Positions 1 through 6,839 of a stretch of 35,318 bases of DNA are shown piece after piece (within the stretch, counting starts at the first letter, position 1; each line of letters opens with the position of its first letter). The notes under the pieces were generated by a model. That model was not told the DNA's origin. It saw only the letters and a program-made list of their open reading frames with translations, and searched no databases. Made by a program: the position numbers and the translations under genes. The DNA is from Oscillospiraceae bacterium (GTDB taxonomy: Bacteria; Bacillota; Clostridia; Oscillospirales; Acutalibacteraceae), in contig JALCPO010000021.1 in the NCBI GenBank assembly GCA_022650455.1, forward strand, positions 1 to 35,318. The letters are read 5' to 3'.

Positions 1-70
1 TTTTCGGCATGCTGAGTTTTTTCCCTCAAACCCCGGAAGTACCGGTATCACTGGGCTTTTCGTACACTTT

Positions 71-1435
71 TCAATTCACCCTTGACATCAATACCACGCA
101 CTCAACGTGCGCTGTGCGGGGAAACATGTCTACGGGGGTCACTTCTATCGTTTTGAACCGCCTGAGGGCAAAGAGCCGGATGTCCCGGGCAAGCGTGGCC
201 GGGTCGCAGGAAACATAAACAATGCGCTGCGGCGCCATCGACGCGACGGTATCGATTAGGTCTTCGCCGCAGCCTTTGCGCGGCGGGTCGAGCACAACCA
301 CGTCCGGCCGGATGCCGCGCTTTCTGAGCAGGCCGGCCGCTTCCGCCGCGTCGGCACACAGAAATTCCGCGTTCCCGATGCCGTTGTCCGCCGCATTCTT
401 CCGGGCGTCCGTGACCGCCTGCTCCACGATTTCCACCCCGATGATGCGCCCCGCTTCCGAAGCCATGGAAAGGCCGATGGTCCCCGTGCCGCAGTAAAGG
501 TCCAGGACCGTTTCCCCGCCGGTCGGCCCGGCGTACTGCCGCGCAAGGCCATACAGGCGCTCCGCCTGGCGGGAATTCACCTGGTAAAACGAAAGCGGGG
601 AGATGCGGAACTTCAGCCCGCACAGAACATCCGTAATCGAGTCCTGCCCCCAGATGGTGCGGCATCTTTTTCCAAGGACCACATTGGTCTTTTCCCGGTT
701 GCTGTTGACGACGACGCTTTTCAGGCCGGGGACGTTCCGCCTCAGCAGTTCCACAAGCCCCGGCTCGTCGTGCACACCGTTTCCGTTGACGACGACGCAC
801 ACCATAATTTCCCCGGTCGCTTCCGCCTTTCTCAGAAAAAGATGGCGCAGGCGCCCGCGGCCCGCCGCTTCGTCATACACGTCGTCCCGCGTTCTGCGCT
901 CCCATTCCTGAAATGCCTTCACCGCGTCGGAAAATTCTTTCGGCTGAAGAAGACATTCCCCGCAGTCGATGATGCGGTGGCTGCGTGCGGCGTAAAAGCC
1001 CAGCCGGATCTCCCCTTTCTGCCCGGGCCCGATGGGAAACTGCGCCTTGTTGCGGTAGCGGTCGGGCTGCCGGGCCCCGACGATGGGTTTCAGCACGGCA
1101 AAATGGAGCCCGGCAATGCGTTCCAGCGCATCCTGGACCTTCCTTTGTTTGGCACGGAGCTCCGCCTCATAGGAAATATGGCGGTAAACGCATCCGCCGC
1201 ACTGTGGGAACTGAGGGCAGTCGGGCGGAACACGGTCCTTTGATGCGGCAATGATTTTTTCAATCTTCCCATAGGCGAAGGTTTTGGCCACCTTGAGGAT
1301 CCGCACTTCCAAACGGTCTCCGGCCGCCGCCAGCGGCACAAAGACGGCAATGCCGCGGTACCTTCCCACACCGCTGCCCTCGGCGGTATATCCGGTGATT
1401 TCCAGGGAAACAACCTGGTTCTTTGTCAACTCCAT
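71..1435 (-). CDS. rlmD: 23S rRNA (uracil-C5)-methyltransferase, RlmD/RumA family
   Basis: A 454-residue SAM-dependent RNA m5U methyltransferase, predicted to methylate a uracil of 23S rRNA (U1939 in E. coli numbering). The N-terminus (about 1-60) looks like a TRAM RNA-binding domain. C73, C79, C82 and a Cys at 158 or 161 have the spacing of the family's 4Fe-4S cluster. The SAM site is LDLYCGTGTIGL (311-322), followed by DPPRKGC (383-389) and the catalytic Cys C410 in VYVSCDPATLARD. Length is typical. The ATG at 1435 has an AGGAG site just upstream. It is a single-gene unit with its own promoter. Family assignment is firm; RlmD versus the related RlmCD/TrmA specificity cannot be decided from sequence alone. 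The 3' end carries a motif resembling a known integration target (see findings). Confidence 0.93.
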   Translation of the reverse strand: MELTKNQVVSLEITGYTAEGSGVGRYRGIAVFVPLAAAGDRLEVRILKVAKTFAYGKIEKIIAASKDRVPPDCPQFPQCGGCVYRHISYEAELRAKQRKVQDALERIAGLHFAVLKPIVGARQPDRYRNKAQFPIGPGQKGEIRLGFYAARSHRIIDCGECLLQPKEFSDAVKAFQEWERRTRDDVYDEAAGRGRLRHLFLRKAEATGEIMVCVVVNGNGVHDEPGLVELLRRNVPGLKSVVVNSNREKTNVVLGKRCRTIWGQDSITDVLCGLKFRISPLSFYQVNSRQAERLYGLARQYAGPTGGETVLDLYCGTGTIGLSMASEAGRIIGVEIVEQAVTDARKNAADNGIGNAEFLCADAAEAAGLLRKRGIRPDVVVLDPPRKGCGEDLIDTVASMAPQRIVYVSCDPATLARDIRLFALRRFKTIEVTPVDMFPRTAHVECVVLMSRVN

Positions 1436-1471
1436 ATTTTCTCCTCTATCCTCCGTGATTTTTTCCGTTTC

Positions 1472-1500
1472 AGTTTACCATCTTGTGCACCGGAATACAA
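1472..1500 (-). promoter_or_regulatory. Predicted sigma-A promoter of rlmD
   Basis: On the minus strand TTGTAT (1495-1500) and TAAACT (1472-1477) are separated by 17 nt, about 35 nt upstream of the rlmD start. This is a moderate match to the vegetative consensus. Confidence 0.5.
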
Positions 1501-1631
1501 TATATCAGCAGCGTCCGTGTCGGGTTGGGCCGGGAACCTGTTCGGCTTTTGCTAACAATCACTAAAATTTTCAGTTGAAATTTTTCATTTTATACAAAGA
1601 GTAGAATCTTGCCGGAAGCCCTCTGAAATCG

Positions 1632-1660
1632 TTGACAGCACCTGCACGGTGCCTTATAAT
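1632..1660 (+). promoter_or_regulatory. Consensus sigma-A promoter with no downstream ORF
   Basis: TTGACA (1632-1637) and TATAAT (1655-1660) are both perfect, with the optimal 17-nt spacer. The expected start is near 1667. No ribosome binding site or ORF follows before the strong hairpin terminator at 1764-1815, so this promoter appears to serve an untranslated transcript. Confidence 0.7.
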
Positions 1661-1666
1661 GAAGCC

Positions 1667-1815
1667 ACAAAGAGATCGTAAAACGTCGAACGCACACAGA
1701 GATCTCTCCTCTTCATCGCTTACAAGTTCTGTGGTTGGATGCCACACCTTTTCAATACAACTCCTCCCCAAAAAGCAAGAGCCGGTCGTTTGACCGGCTC
1801 TTGCTTTTTGGGGAG
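1667..1815 (+). ncRNA. Candidate small RNA (about 150 nt) between rlmD and livJ
   Basis: The interval is bounded by a perfect consensus promoter and a perfect 24-bp inverted repeat terminator, and holds no credible ORF. Inside, AGAGATC (1671-1677) can pair with GATCTCT (1701-1707). Two C/U-rich stretches are present, CTCTCCTCTTC (1703-1713) and CTCCTCCCC (1761-1769). The first falls outside the internal stem; the second runs into the left arm of the terminator. Such stretches are complementary to Shine-Dalgarno sequences and are used by several known Firmicutes trans-acting sRNAs. I do not recognise the family; an attenuated leader or a degenerate gene is possible. Transcription is inferred, not shown. 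Confidence 0.5.
1764..1815 (+). terminator. Perfect 24-bp inverted repeat, bidirectional terminator
   Basis: Arms 1764-1787 and 1792-1815 are exact complements around a GTTT loop. The core AGAGCCGGTC is GC-rich, and an A-tract on the left pairs with a T-tract on the right, so the element can act on either strand. It sits between the consensus promoter at 1632 and the livJ promoter at 1882. Confidence 0.8.
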
Positions 1816-1881
1816 GGTGTGCAATCCACCTTTTTTTCATCCGTTTCCCCGCCTTTCCGGTGAAAATAAGAAAGAAAACGA

Positions 1882-1910
1882 TTGACAGGCGGGCCGAATC
1901 CATCTATAAT
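1882..1910 (+). promoter_or_regulatory. Consensus sigma-A promoter of the first livJ gene
   Basis: TTGACA (1882-1887), a 17-nt spacer and TATAAT (1905-1910) give a perfect vegetative promoter. The predicted start near 1917 leaves a leader of about 120 nt before the livJ ATG at 2038. Confidence 0.75.
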
Positions 1911-1916
1911 ATTGAT

Positions 1917-2037
1917 CAATAACATCTTCTAAAAGCATTCCTTAAAACACATATTTGAAAAAACAAAAGTGTGCAAATCAATCTTCGGATTGCTTTGTGC
2001 ATTTTTATTTTACGATCATCACCAAGGAGGAAGTAAA
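1917..2037 (+). promoter_or_regulatory. livJ leader 1 with terminator-like hairpin upstream of the RBS
   Basis: The leader contains a 15-bp hairpin (arms 1969-1983 and 1988-2002) with one T-C mismatch, closed by a C-UUCG-G tetraloop and followed by TTTTTATTTT (2002-2011). It lies after the promoter and before the AAGGAGG site (2024-2030), the geometry of a transcription attenuator. Leader 2 upstream of the second livJ carries the same hairpin with the mismatch in the same place, preceded by a similar A-rich stretch. No leader peptide is conserved between the two. The signal is unknown. Confidence 0.6.
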
Positions 2038-3195
2038 ATGTTCAAACAACTGACAGCGTGTGTCCTCGGTCTGGCGCTGACGGCGTCGCTGGCGGGGTGC
2101 CAGTCGCCTTCCGGAAACGGCGCGGCCGGGGGCGGAAACAGCGGCACAATCAAAATCGGCTTTGTCGCTCCCCTGACCGGCGCCGCCTCATCATATGGCC
2201 AGTCCAGCCAAAAAGGCCTTCAGCTTCTGGAAGACCAGACCAATAAAGCGGGCGGCATCAACGGCCGGAAGGTTCAGTTCCTTTCCGTCGACGACGAAGG
2301 AAAGGCCGCGACCGCCGTTACGGGCGGCCAGAAGCTCATCAACAACGACCAGGTAGCCGCGATCGTCGGGCCGGTCACCAGCACATCCGCGAATTCCCTT
2401 GCGCCGATCTGCCAGCAGTACAGCATCCCGATGATCACCGGGACCGGCACCAACGCGGACATCACCTCGGCCGGCGATTTCGTCTTCCAGACCTGCTTCA
2501 TCGACCCGTTCCAGGGCAAGGTGATGGCGAAGTTCGCGACAGAGGACCTGAAGACCAAAACCGCCGCGATCCTGTACAACAACGGCGACGATTATTCCAA
2601 AGGCCTCGCGGATGCGTTCAAGAGCAGCTTTACCGAAAAGGGCGGTTCCATTGTCGACACGGAAACCTACAACACCGGCGACAAAGACTTCAACGCACAG
2701 CTCACAAAGATCGCCCCGAAGAATCCGGACGTCCTGTTCCTGCCGGATTACTACTCCACCGTTGCGGTCATCATGAAGGAAGCCCGCAGCACCGGCGTAA
2801 AGTCGATTTTTCTCGGCGGCGACGGCTTTGATTCCCCGCAGCTGTTCTCCATCGGCGGGGACGCGGTGAACGGCGCCTACTTCTCCACCCATTATTCTTC
2901 GGAAGACACTTCCAAGGAAGTCGTCCAGTTCATCAAGGATTACAAGGCTAAATTCAGCAGCGAGCCGGACGCGTTCGCGGCGCTGACTTACGACGCGGGC
3001 AAGGTCCTGCTGGAAAGCATCAGGAAAGCCGGCAGCACGGACGCCAACGCCGTCAAGAACGCCTTGAAAAGCTATGACGGCACCGTGGTCTGCGGTCATA
3101 TCAAATTCGACAGCAAACGTGACGCCGTAAAGTCCGCGGTAATTATCAAAGCGGAGAACGGCAAGGAGAAATTCTTCAAAAAAGCCTCGGCCTGA
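2038..3195 (+). CDS. livJ: Branched-chain amino acid ABC transporter binding protein, copy 1
   Basis: A 385-residue extracytoplasmic substrate-binding lipoprotein of the LivJ/LivK type (periplasmic-binding fold type I), expected to capture Leu/Ile/Val or related amino acids and deliver them to LivHMGF. The signal peptide ends in a lipobox LAGC with lipidated Cys21, followed by a Gly/Ser-rich linker. The mature domain begins at GTIKIGFVAPLTG and has the family's GPVTS, FQTCFIDPFQ and YDAGKVLLE segments. The ATG at 2038 follows AAGGAGG with good spacing and opens the signal peptide; the reading frame stays open further upstream through the leader hairpin, but that stretch has no ribosome binding site. 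The next gene is a close paralogue, about three quarters identical by eye. The exact ligand is not predictable. Confidence 0.93.
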   Translation: MFKQLTACVLGLALTASLAGCQSPSGNGAAGGGNSGTIKIGFVAPLTGAASSYGQSSQKGLQLLEDQTNKAGGINGRKVQFLSVDDEGKAATAVTGGQKLINNDQVAAIVGPVTSTSANSLAPICQQYSIPMITGTGTNADITSAGDFVFQTCFIDPFQGKVMAKFATEDLKTKTAAILYNNGDDYSKGLADAFKSSFTEKGGSIVDTETYNTGDKDFNAQLTKIAPKNPDVLFLPDYYSTVAVIMKEARSTGVKSIFLGGDGFDSPQLFSIGGDAVNGAYFSTHYSSEDTSKEVVQFIKDYKAKFSSEPDAFAALTYDAGKVLLESIRKAGSTDANAVKNALKSYDGTVVCGHIKFDSKRDAVKSAVIIKAENGKEKFFKKASA

Positions 3196-3199
3196 CCCA

Positions 3200-3217
3200 T
3201 CTTCCCAGCCGGGAAGA
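3200..3217 (+). terminator. Weak hairpin after the first livJ
   Basis: TCTTCCC (3200-3206) and GGGAAGA (3211-3217) form a short stem 4 nt after the stop codon. No real T-tract follows, so this may protect the mRNA 3' end or terminate only partly. Confidence 0.35.
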
Positions 3218-3546
3218 CTTCATATAATTTCCTGCCTCAACGATCGGGACGCGCCGGAAGGGCTGCATCCGCCTCTCCGGCGGCACGTTCCGTCAAAAAG
3301 CAACCTCAGCGACTGATCTGCGGTTTTGGGCGGTAGCATTTTGAATTTTGACGGACTGAATTCAGCAGAAAAGGATTCGGACATGCCAATGGAACCCGGA
3401 CGCGCTCTGCTCATTTTTAAGTTCTGCGATGCGCAAATTTAAATTTGTAATGCAAAGAAGGCCGGGTTGTAGCGGTATTCGAATCATATCGAATAAAATA
3501 TACAAGAATGACGTCAAAGATATTCAAAACGTTGGCAATAAAACAA
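3218..3546. other. Gene-less spacer with several inverted repeats
   Basis: No ORF with a ribosome binding site is visible on either strand. It contains CGCCGGA/TCCGGCG (3252-3258/3276-3282), a 9-bp repeat CCGTCAAAA/TTTTGACGG (3290-3298/3346-3354), the 14-bp palindrome CAAATTTAAATTTG (3434-3447) and TATTCGA/TCGAATA (3476-3482/3489-3495). The first half is GC-rich and the second AT-rich, suggesting two parts: possibly a dispersed intergenic element next to the livJ2 promoter region. The TATTCGA repeat lies about 50 nt upstream of the -35 box and could be an operator. Confidence 0.35.
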
Positions 3547-3575
3547 TTGACGGCGAAGGAAATATTGTTTATAAT
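3547..3575 (+). promoter_or_regulatory. Sigma-A promoter of the second livJ gene
   Basis: TTGACG (3547-3552), 17-nt spacer, TATAAT (3570-3575). The predicted start near 3582 gives a 110-nt leader containing the conserved hairpin, so the second livJ can be transcribed independently of the first. Confidence 0.7.
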
Positions 3576-3581
3576 ACTTAC

Positions 3582-3692
3582 TGTCAATCCATTACGTCCA
3601 CTCAAAACTACATAATTTGAAACAAAGGCGTGCAGATCAATCGATGAATTGCTTTGCACGCTTTTTTTTATTATCAAGGAGGAAGTTATAGG
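3582..3692 (+). promoter_or_regulatory. livJ leader 2 with intrinsic terminator upstream of the RBS
   Basis: Arms 3628-3641 and 3648-3661 form a 13-bp stem with one T-C mismatch, a 6-nt loop and an immediate run of eight T (3662-3669): a textbook intrinsic terminator located after the promoter and only 6 nt before AAGGAGG (3676-3682). Compared with leader 1, outer stem bases differ but pairing is kept (for example T-A becomes C-G, G-U becomes G-C), and the flanking A-rich segment with TTTGAAA is shared. It should reduce expression unless antiterminated. No alternative antiterminator pairing was found by eye. Confidence 0.65.
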
Positions 3693-4886
3693 ATGAAAAA
3701 GTTAATGGCGTGCGTTCTCAGTTTGGCGTTGACTGTATCTTTTTCGGCGTGCCAGGCCGGACCGTCCGGTTCTTCTGCGGGCGGAGATACGGGCGCTTCG
3801 GCGCAAAATTCCGCGGCTTCGGGAGAAACCATTAAGATCGGCGTCGTCACACCGCTGACAGGCCAGACGTCGTCGTTCGGCCAGTCCGCAAAGAAGGGCC
3901 TCGAGCTGCTGGAAGAACAGGTCAACAGCGCGGGCGGCATCAACGGCCAGAAGGTCGATTTTCTGGTACAGGACGACGAGGGCAAGGCCGCAACCGCCGT
4001 TACCGTCGGCCAGAAGCTCATCAACAGTGACAAAGTCGTCGCCATCGTCGGCCCGCTGACCAGCACCTGCGCGAATTCCCTCGCGCCGATCTGCCAGCAG
4101 TACCAGGTCCCGATGGTGACCGGCACGGGCACCAACACAAAGATTACGGAAGCCGGCGACTTCATTTTCCGCACCTGCTTCATCGACCCGTTCCAGGGCC
4201 AGGTCATGGCAAAGTTCGCGTCGGAAGACCTGAAAGCCAAAACCGCGGCGATCCTGTTCAACAACGGCGACGACTACTCCAAGGGCCTTGCGGAAGCGTT
4301 CAAGAGCAACTTTACTTCCAAAGGCGGCCGGATTGTCGCGGAGGAAACCTACAACACCGGCGACAAGGACTTCAACGCGCAGCTGACGAAGATCGCCCCG
4401 AAAAAGCCGGACGTCATGTTCCTGCCGGATTACTACTCCACCGTGGCGGTCATCGCCAAGGAAGCCCGCAGCGCCGGTGTAAAGGCCACTTTCCTCGGCG
4501 GTGACGGCTGGGATTCTTCCGAGCTGTTCTCCATCGGGGGCGACGCGGTCAACGGCGTCTACTTCTCCAACCACTACGCCGCGGACGATACCGCCAAGGA
4601 AGTCGTCCAGTTCATCAAAGACTACAAAGCCAAATACAGCAACACGGTTCCGGATGCCATGGCGGCCCTCAACTACGACGCGGGCAAGGTTCTGCTGGAA
4701 AGTATTAAAAAAGCCGGCAGCACGGACGCCAACGCCATCAAGGAAGCGCTCAAGAGCTACGATGGTACGGTCGTTTCCGGCCATATCAAATTCAATGAAA
4801 AGCGCGACGCCGTGAAGGCGGCCGTCATCATCAAGACGGTGGACGGAAAGGAAAAGTTCTTCAAGAAGATTCAGCCCGACGCATAA
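3693..4886 (+). CDS. livJ: Branched-chain amino acid ABC transporter binding protein, copy 2
   Basis: A 397-residue paralogue of the preceding gene, also a lipoprotein: the signal peptide ends with lipobox FSAC and Cys20, then an Ala/Ser/Gly linker and the type I binding fold starting at TIKIGVVTPLTG. The two mature domains align almost without gaps (shared blocks include NNGDDYSKGLA, YNTGDKDFNAQLTKIAPK and LPDYYSTVAVI), while signal peptides and linkers differ. The ATG at 3693 follows AAGGAGG (3676-3682) at 10 nt; upstream in-frame codons lie in the terminator hairpin. It is followed by a strong hairpin and then livH. Differences from copy 1 may tune ligand range or affinity; which copy serves the permease, or both, is unknown. 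Confidence 0.93.
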   Translation: MKKLMACVLSLALTVSFSACQAGPSGSSAGGDTGASAQNSAASGETIKIGVVTPLTGQTSSFGQSAKKGLELLEEQVNSAGGINGQKVDFLVQDDEGKAATAVTVGQKLINSDKVVAIVGPLTSTCANSLAPICQQYQVPMVTGTGTNTKITEAGDFIFRTCFIDPFQGQVMAKFASEDLKAKTAAILFNNGDDYSKGLAEAFKSNFTSKGGRIVAEETYNTGDKDFNAQLTKIAPKKPDVMFLPDYYSTVAVIAKEARSAGVKATFLGGDGWDSSELFSIGGDAVNGVYFSNHYAADDTAKEVVQFIKDYKAKYSNTVPDAMAALNYDAGKVLLESIKKAGSTDANAIKEALKSYDGTVVSGHIKFNEKRDAVKAAVIIKTVDGKEKFFKKIQPDA

Positions 4887-4908
4887 AGGCCGGGAGACGG
4901 CCAGAGGC

Positions 4909-4938
4909 GGAAGGCGCTTCCCGCGGGAAGCGCTTTCC
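4909..4938 (+). other. Intercistronic hairpin between livJ and livH
   Basis: A 13-bp stem (4909-4921/4926-4938, one G-T pair) with loop CGCG and no T-tract lies between the stop of the second livJ and the livH ribosome binding site. Similar hairpins between binding-protein and permease genes stabilise the upstream mRNA and let partial readthrough give more binding protein than permease. That role here is inferred. Confidence 0.55.
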
Positions 4939-4976
4939 TGTGTCGGGCCAATTGCTTGGAATGGGAGGAAAACAAG

Positions 4977-5861
4977 TTGTCACTCGTTGAATTTCTGCAA
5001 CAGCTGATCAACGGCCTGTCACTGGGAAGCGTTTACGCGCTGATCGCGCTGGGCTACACGATGGTGTACGGGATCATCGGCCTGATCAACTTCGCCCACT
5101 GCGACGTTTACATGGTGGGCGCCTACATCGGCTATTTCGTGGCGACCGACCTGCATCTGCCGTTTGTCCCGACACTGCTTGTCGCCATGCTGGGCACCGC
5201 GATCGCGGGCGTCCTGATCGAAAGGATCGCGTATAAGCCGCTGCGGCGGTCGACCAACATTTCGCTGCTGATCACCGCGATCGGCGTTTCGCTCCTTCTG
5301 GAGAACGGCTTCAACTGGCTGTTCGGCGGGAATCCCCGTACATACCCGCACGATATTCTCCAGCAGTCCAATGTGGAACTCGGCCCGGTGCACAGCGACA
5401 CACTGCACCTCATCATCCTCGGCACTTCCCTGCTGCTGATGATCCTGCTGCAGGTCGTCATTTACCGCACGAAAATCGGCAAGGCGATGCGCGCCACGTC
5501 CACGGACAAAGACGCGGCCGAGCTGATGGGCATCAACGTGGACACGACGATTTCCGCCACATTCGCCATTGGGTCCGCCCTTGCCGGGGCGGCGGGCGTC
5601 CTCGTCGCGATCCTGTACTCCAGCATTGACCCGTACATGGGCATCCAGCCCGGCATCAAGGCGTTCACCGCCGCGGTGTTCGGCGGCATCGGTCTGATTC
5701 CCGGCGCCTTTGTGGGCGGCATTATCCTGGGCGTAATCGAAACCTTCGTCACCGCATGGTATTCGCAGCTTTCGGGCGCGATCGGCTTCATCGTCCTGAT
5801 TATCATCCTGATTATCAAGCCGAGCGGCCTGCTTGGCAAAAAAGTCAGCGAGAAAGTGTAG
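4977..5861 (+). CDS. livH: Branched-chain amino acid ABC transporter permease LivH
   Basis: A 294-residue, highly hydrophobic inner-membrane permease of the LivH family with about eight predicted membrane spans. The N-terminal segment NGLSLGSVYALIALGYTMVYG is characteristic, as is the C-terminal FTAAVFGGIGLIPGAFVGG segment near the coupling region. I place the start at TTG 4977 because GGGAGGAA (4963-4970) precedes it at 6 nt; the in-frame TTG at 4956 lies upstream of that site. The gene is first of a tight block livH-livM-livG-livF, with livM starting 9 nt after its stop. It should form the translocation pore with LivM, energised by LivG and LivF. Confidence 0.93.
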   Translation: MSLVEFLQQLINGLSLGSVYALIALGYTMVYGIIGLINFAHCDVYMVGAYIGYFVATDLHLPFVPTLLVAMLGTAIAGVLIERIAYKPLRRSTNISLLITAIGVSLLLENGFNWLFGGNPRTYPHDILQQSNVELGPVHSDTLHLIILGTSLLLMILLQVVIYRTKIGKAMRATSTDKDAAELMGINVDTTISATFAIGSALAGAAGVLVAILYSSIDPYMGIQPGIKAFTAAVFGGIGLIPGAFVGGIILGVIETFVTAWYSQLSGAIGFIVLIIILIIKPSGLLGKKVSEKV

Positions 5862-5870
5862 GTGACGACA

Positions 5871-6839
5871 ATGAGTGTGTCTTTGACTGCATCCTTAAAA
5901 AAGCTGGGAATTTTTCTGGCGGCGTCCGTTGCGGTGTTCGTCGTGTTTACGCTGCTGATCTCCACCGGAGTCATCAACGCCTACTACAAGCGGATTCTGA
6001 TGACCATCTGCATCAACATCATCCTTGCGCTCAGCACGAACCTCATCATTAACTTCACCGGCCAGCTGACGCTGGGGCATTCGGCGTTCATGGCGATCGG
6101 GGCCTACGCCGCAGCGGCAATCTCCCTCAAGACGGGCCTGCCGTTCGTCCTCTCTCTGATTTTCGGCGGGCTGGTCGCCGGGCTGTTCGGGTTCCTGATC
6201 GGCCTGCCGACCCTGCGCCTCAAAGGCGACTACCTCGCCATCACGACCATGGGCTTCTGCCAGATCATCGTCGTGGCGATCCAAAACATCCCCCAGCTCG
6301 GCGGCGCGCAGGGCCTTCCGGGCATACCGGGGAAAACGACGTTCGCCTGGGTGTTCTTCTGCATGATCCTGACGATCCTCGTGCTGCACAACGTGGTGAG
6401 CTCCAAGCAGGGCCGCGCCATGATTTCCGTCCGCGAGGATGAGATCGCGGCGGAGGCGATGGGCGTCAACACCACCCGCTACAAAGTCATGGCCTTTACG
6501 CTGGGCGCGTTCTTCGCGGGGCTTGCGGGAGGACTTTACGCTTTCCTGATGATGTTCATCGAGCCCACGACCTTCAACTACTTCAAATCGATCGACCTGG
6601 TTATTTACGTCGTCCTCGGCGGGGCGGGCAACTTTGCGGGGTGCATCGCTTCCACCAGTATCCTGACGTTCCTTCCGGAAGCGCTCCGCGCCTTCGGCGA
6701 CCTCAGGCTCGTGATCTACCCGCTGCTCCTGATCATCATCATGATTCTCCGCGTCAAGAATATCCGCGTGATGCGGCTTGTGAAAATGATTGGCCGCCAC
6801 AAGGGCGGAAAGGAGGGTGACAGCCATGCCGCTGCTTGA
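5871..6839 (+). CDS. livM: Branched-chain amino acid ABC transporter permease LivM
   Basis: A 322-residue membrane permease paired with LivH. Hydrophobic spans run through most of the protein; family features include FTGQLTLGHSAFMAIGAYA, PTLRLKGDYLAITTMGF and the cytoplasmic EDEIAAEAMGVNTTRYK segment that contacts the ATPases. AGGTGA (5860-5865) precedes the ATG at 5871; a GTG at 5862 is in frame but lies within that site. The 3' end overlaps livG by 14 nt, implying translational coupling. It ends in a charged tail. Confidence 0.92.
   Translation: MSVSLTASLKKLGIFLAASVAVFVVFTLLISTGVINAYYKRILMTICINIILALSTNLIINFTGQLTLGHSAFMAIGAYAAAAISLKTGLPFVLSLIFGGLVAGLFGFLIGLPTLRLKGDYLAITTMGFCQIIVVAIQNIPQLGGAQGLPGIPGKTTFAWVFFCMILTILVLHNVVSSKQGRAMISVREDEIAAEAMGVNTTRYKVMAFTLGAFFAGLAGGLYAFLMMFIEPTTFNYFKSIDLVIYVVLGGAGNFAGCIASTSILTFLPEALRAFGDLRLVIYPLLLIIIMILRVKNIRVMRLVKMIGRHKGGKEGDSHAAA

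Noticed and set aside
1563..1585. AT-rich imperfect inverted repeat upstream of the sRNA promoter
   Set aside because: Pairing is imperfect and A/T only; expected by chance in an AT-rich spacer.
1571..1903. 110-codon minus-strand ORF between rlmD and livJ
   Set aside because: It runs through the perfect terminator hairpin, has no ribosome binding site and gives a low-complexity product.
3644..3691. 15-codon leader ORF ending just before the second livJ start
   Set aside because: No ribosome binding site, and leader 1 has no equivalent ORF, so a conserved leader peptide is unlikely.
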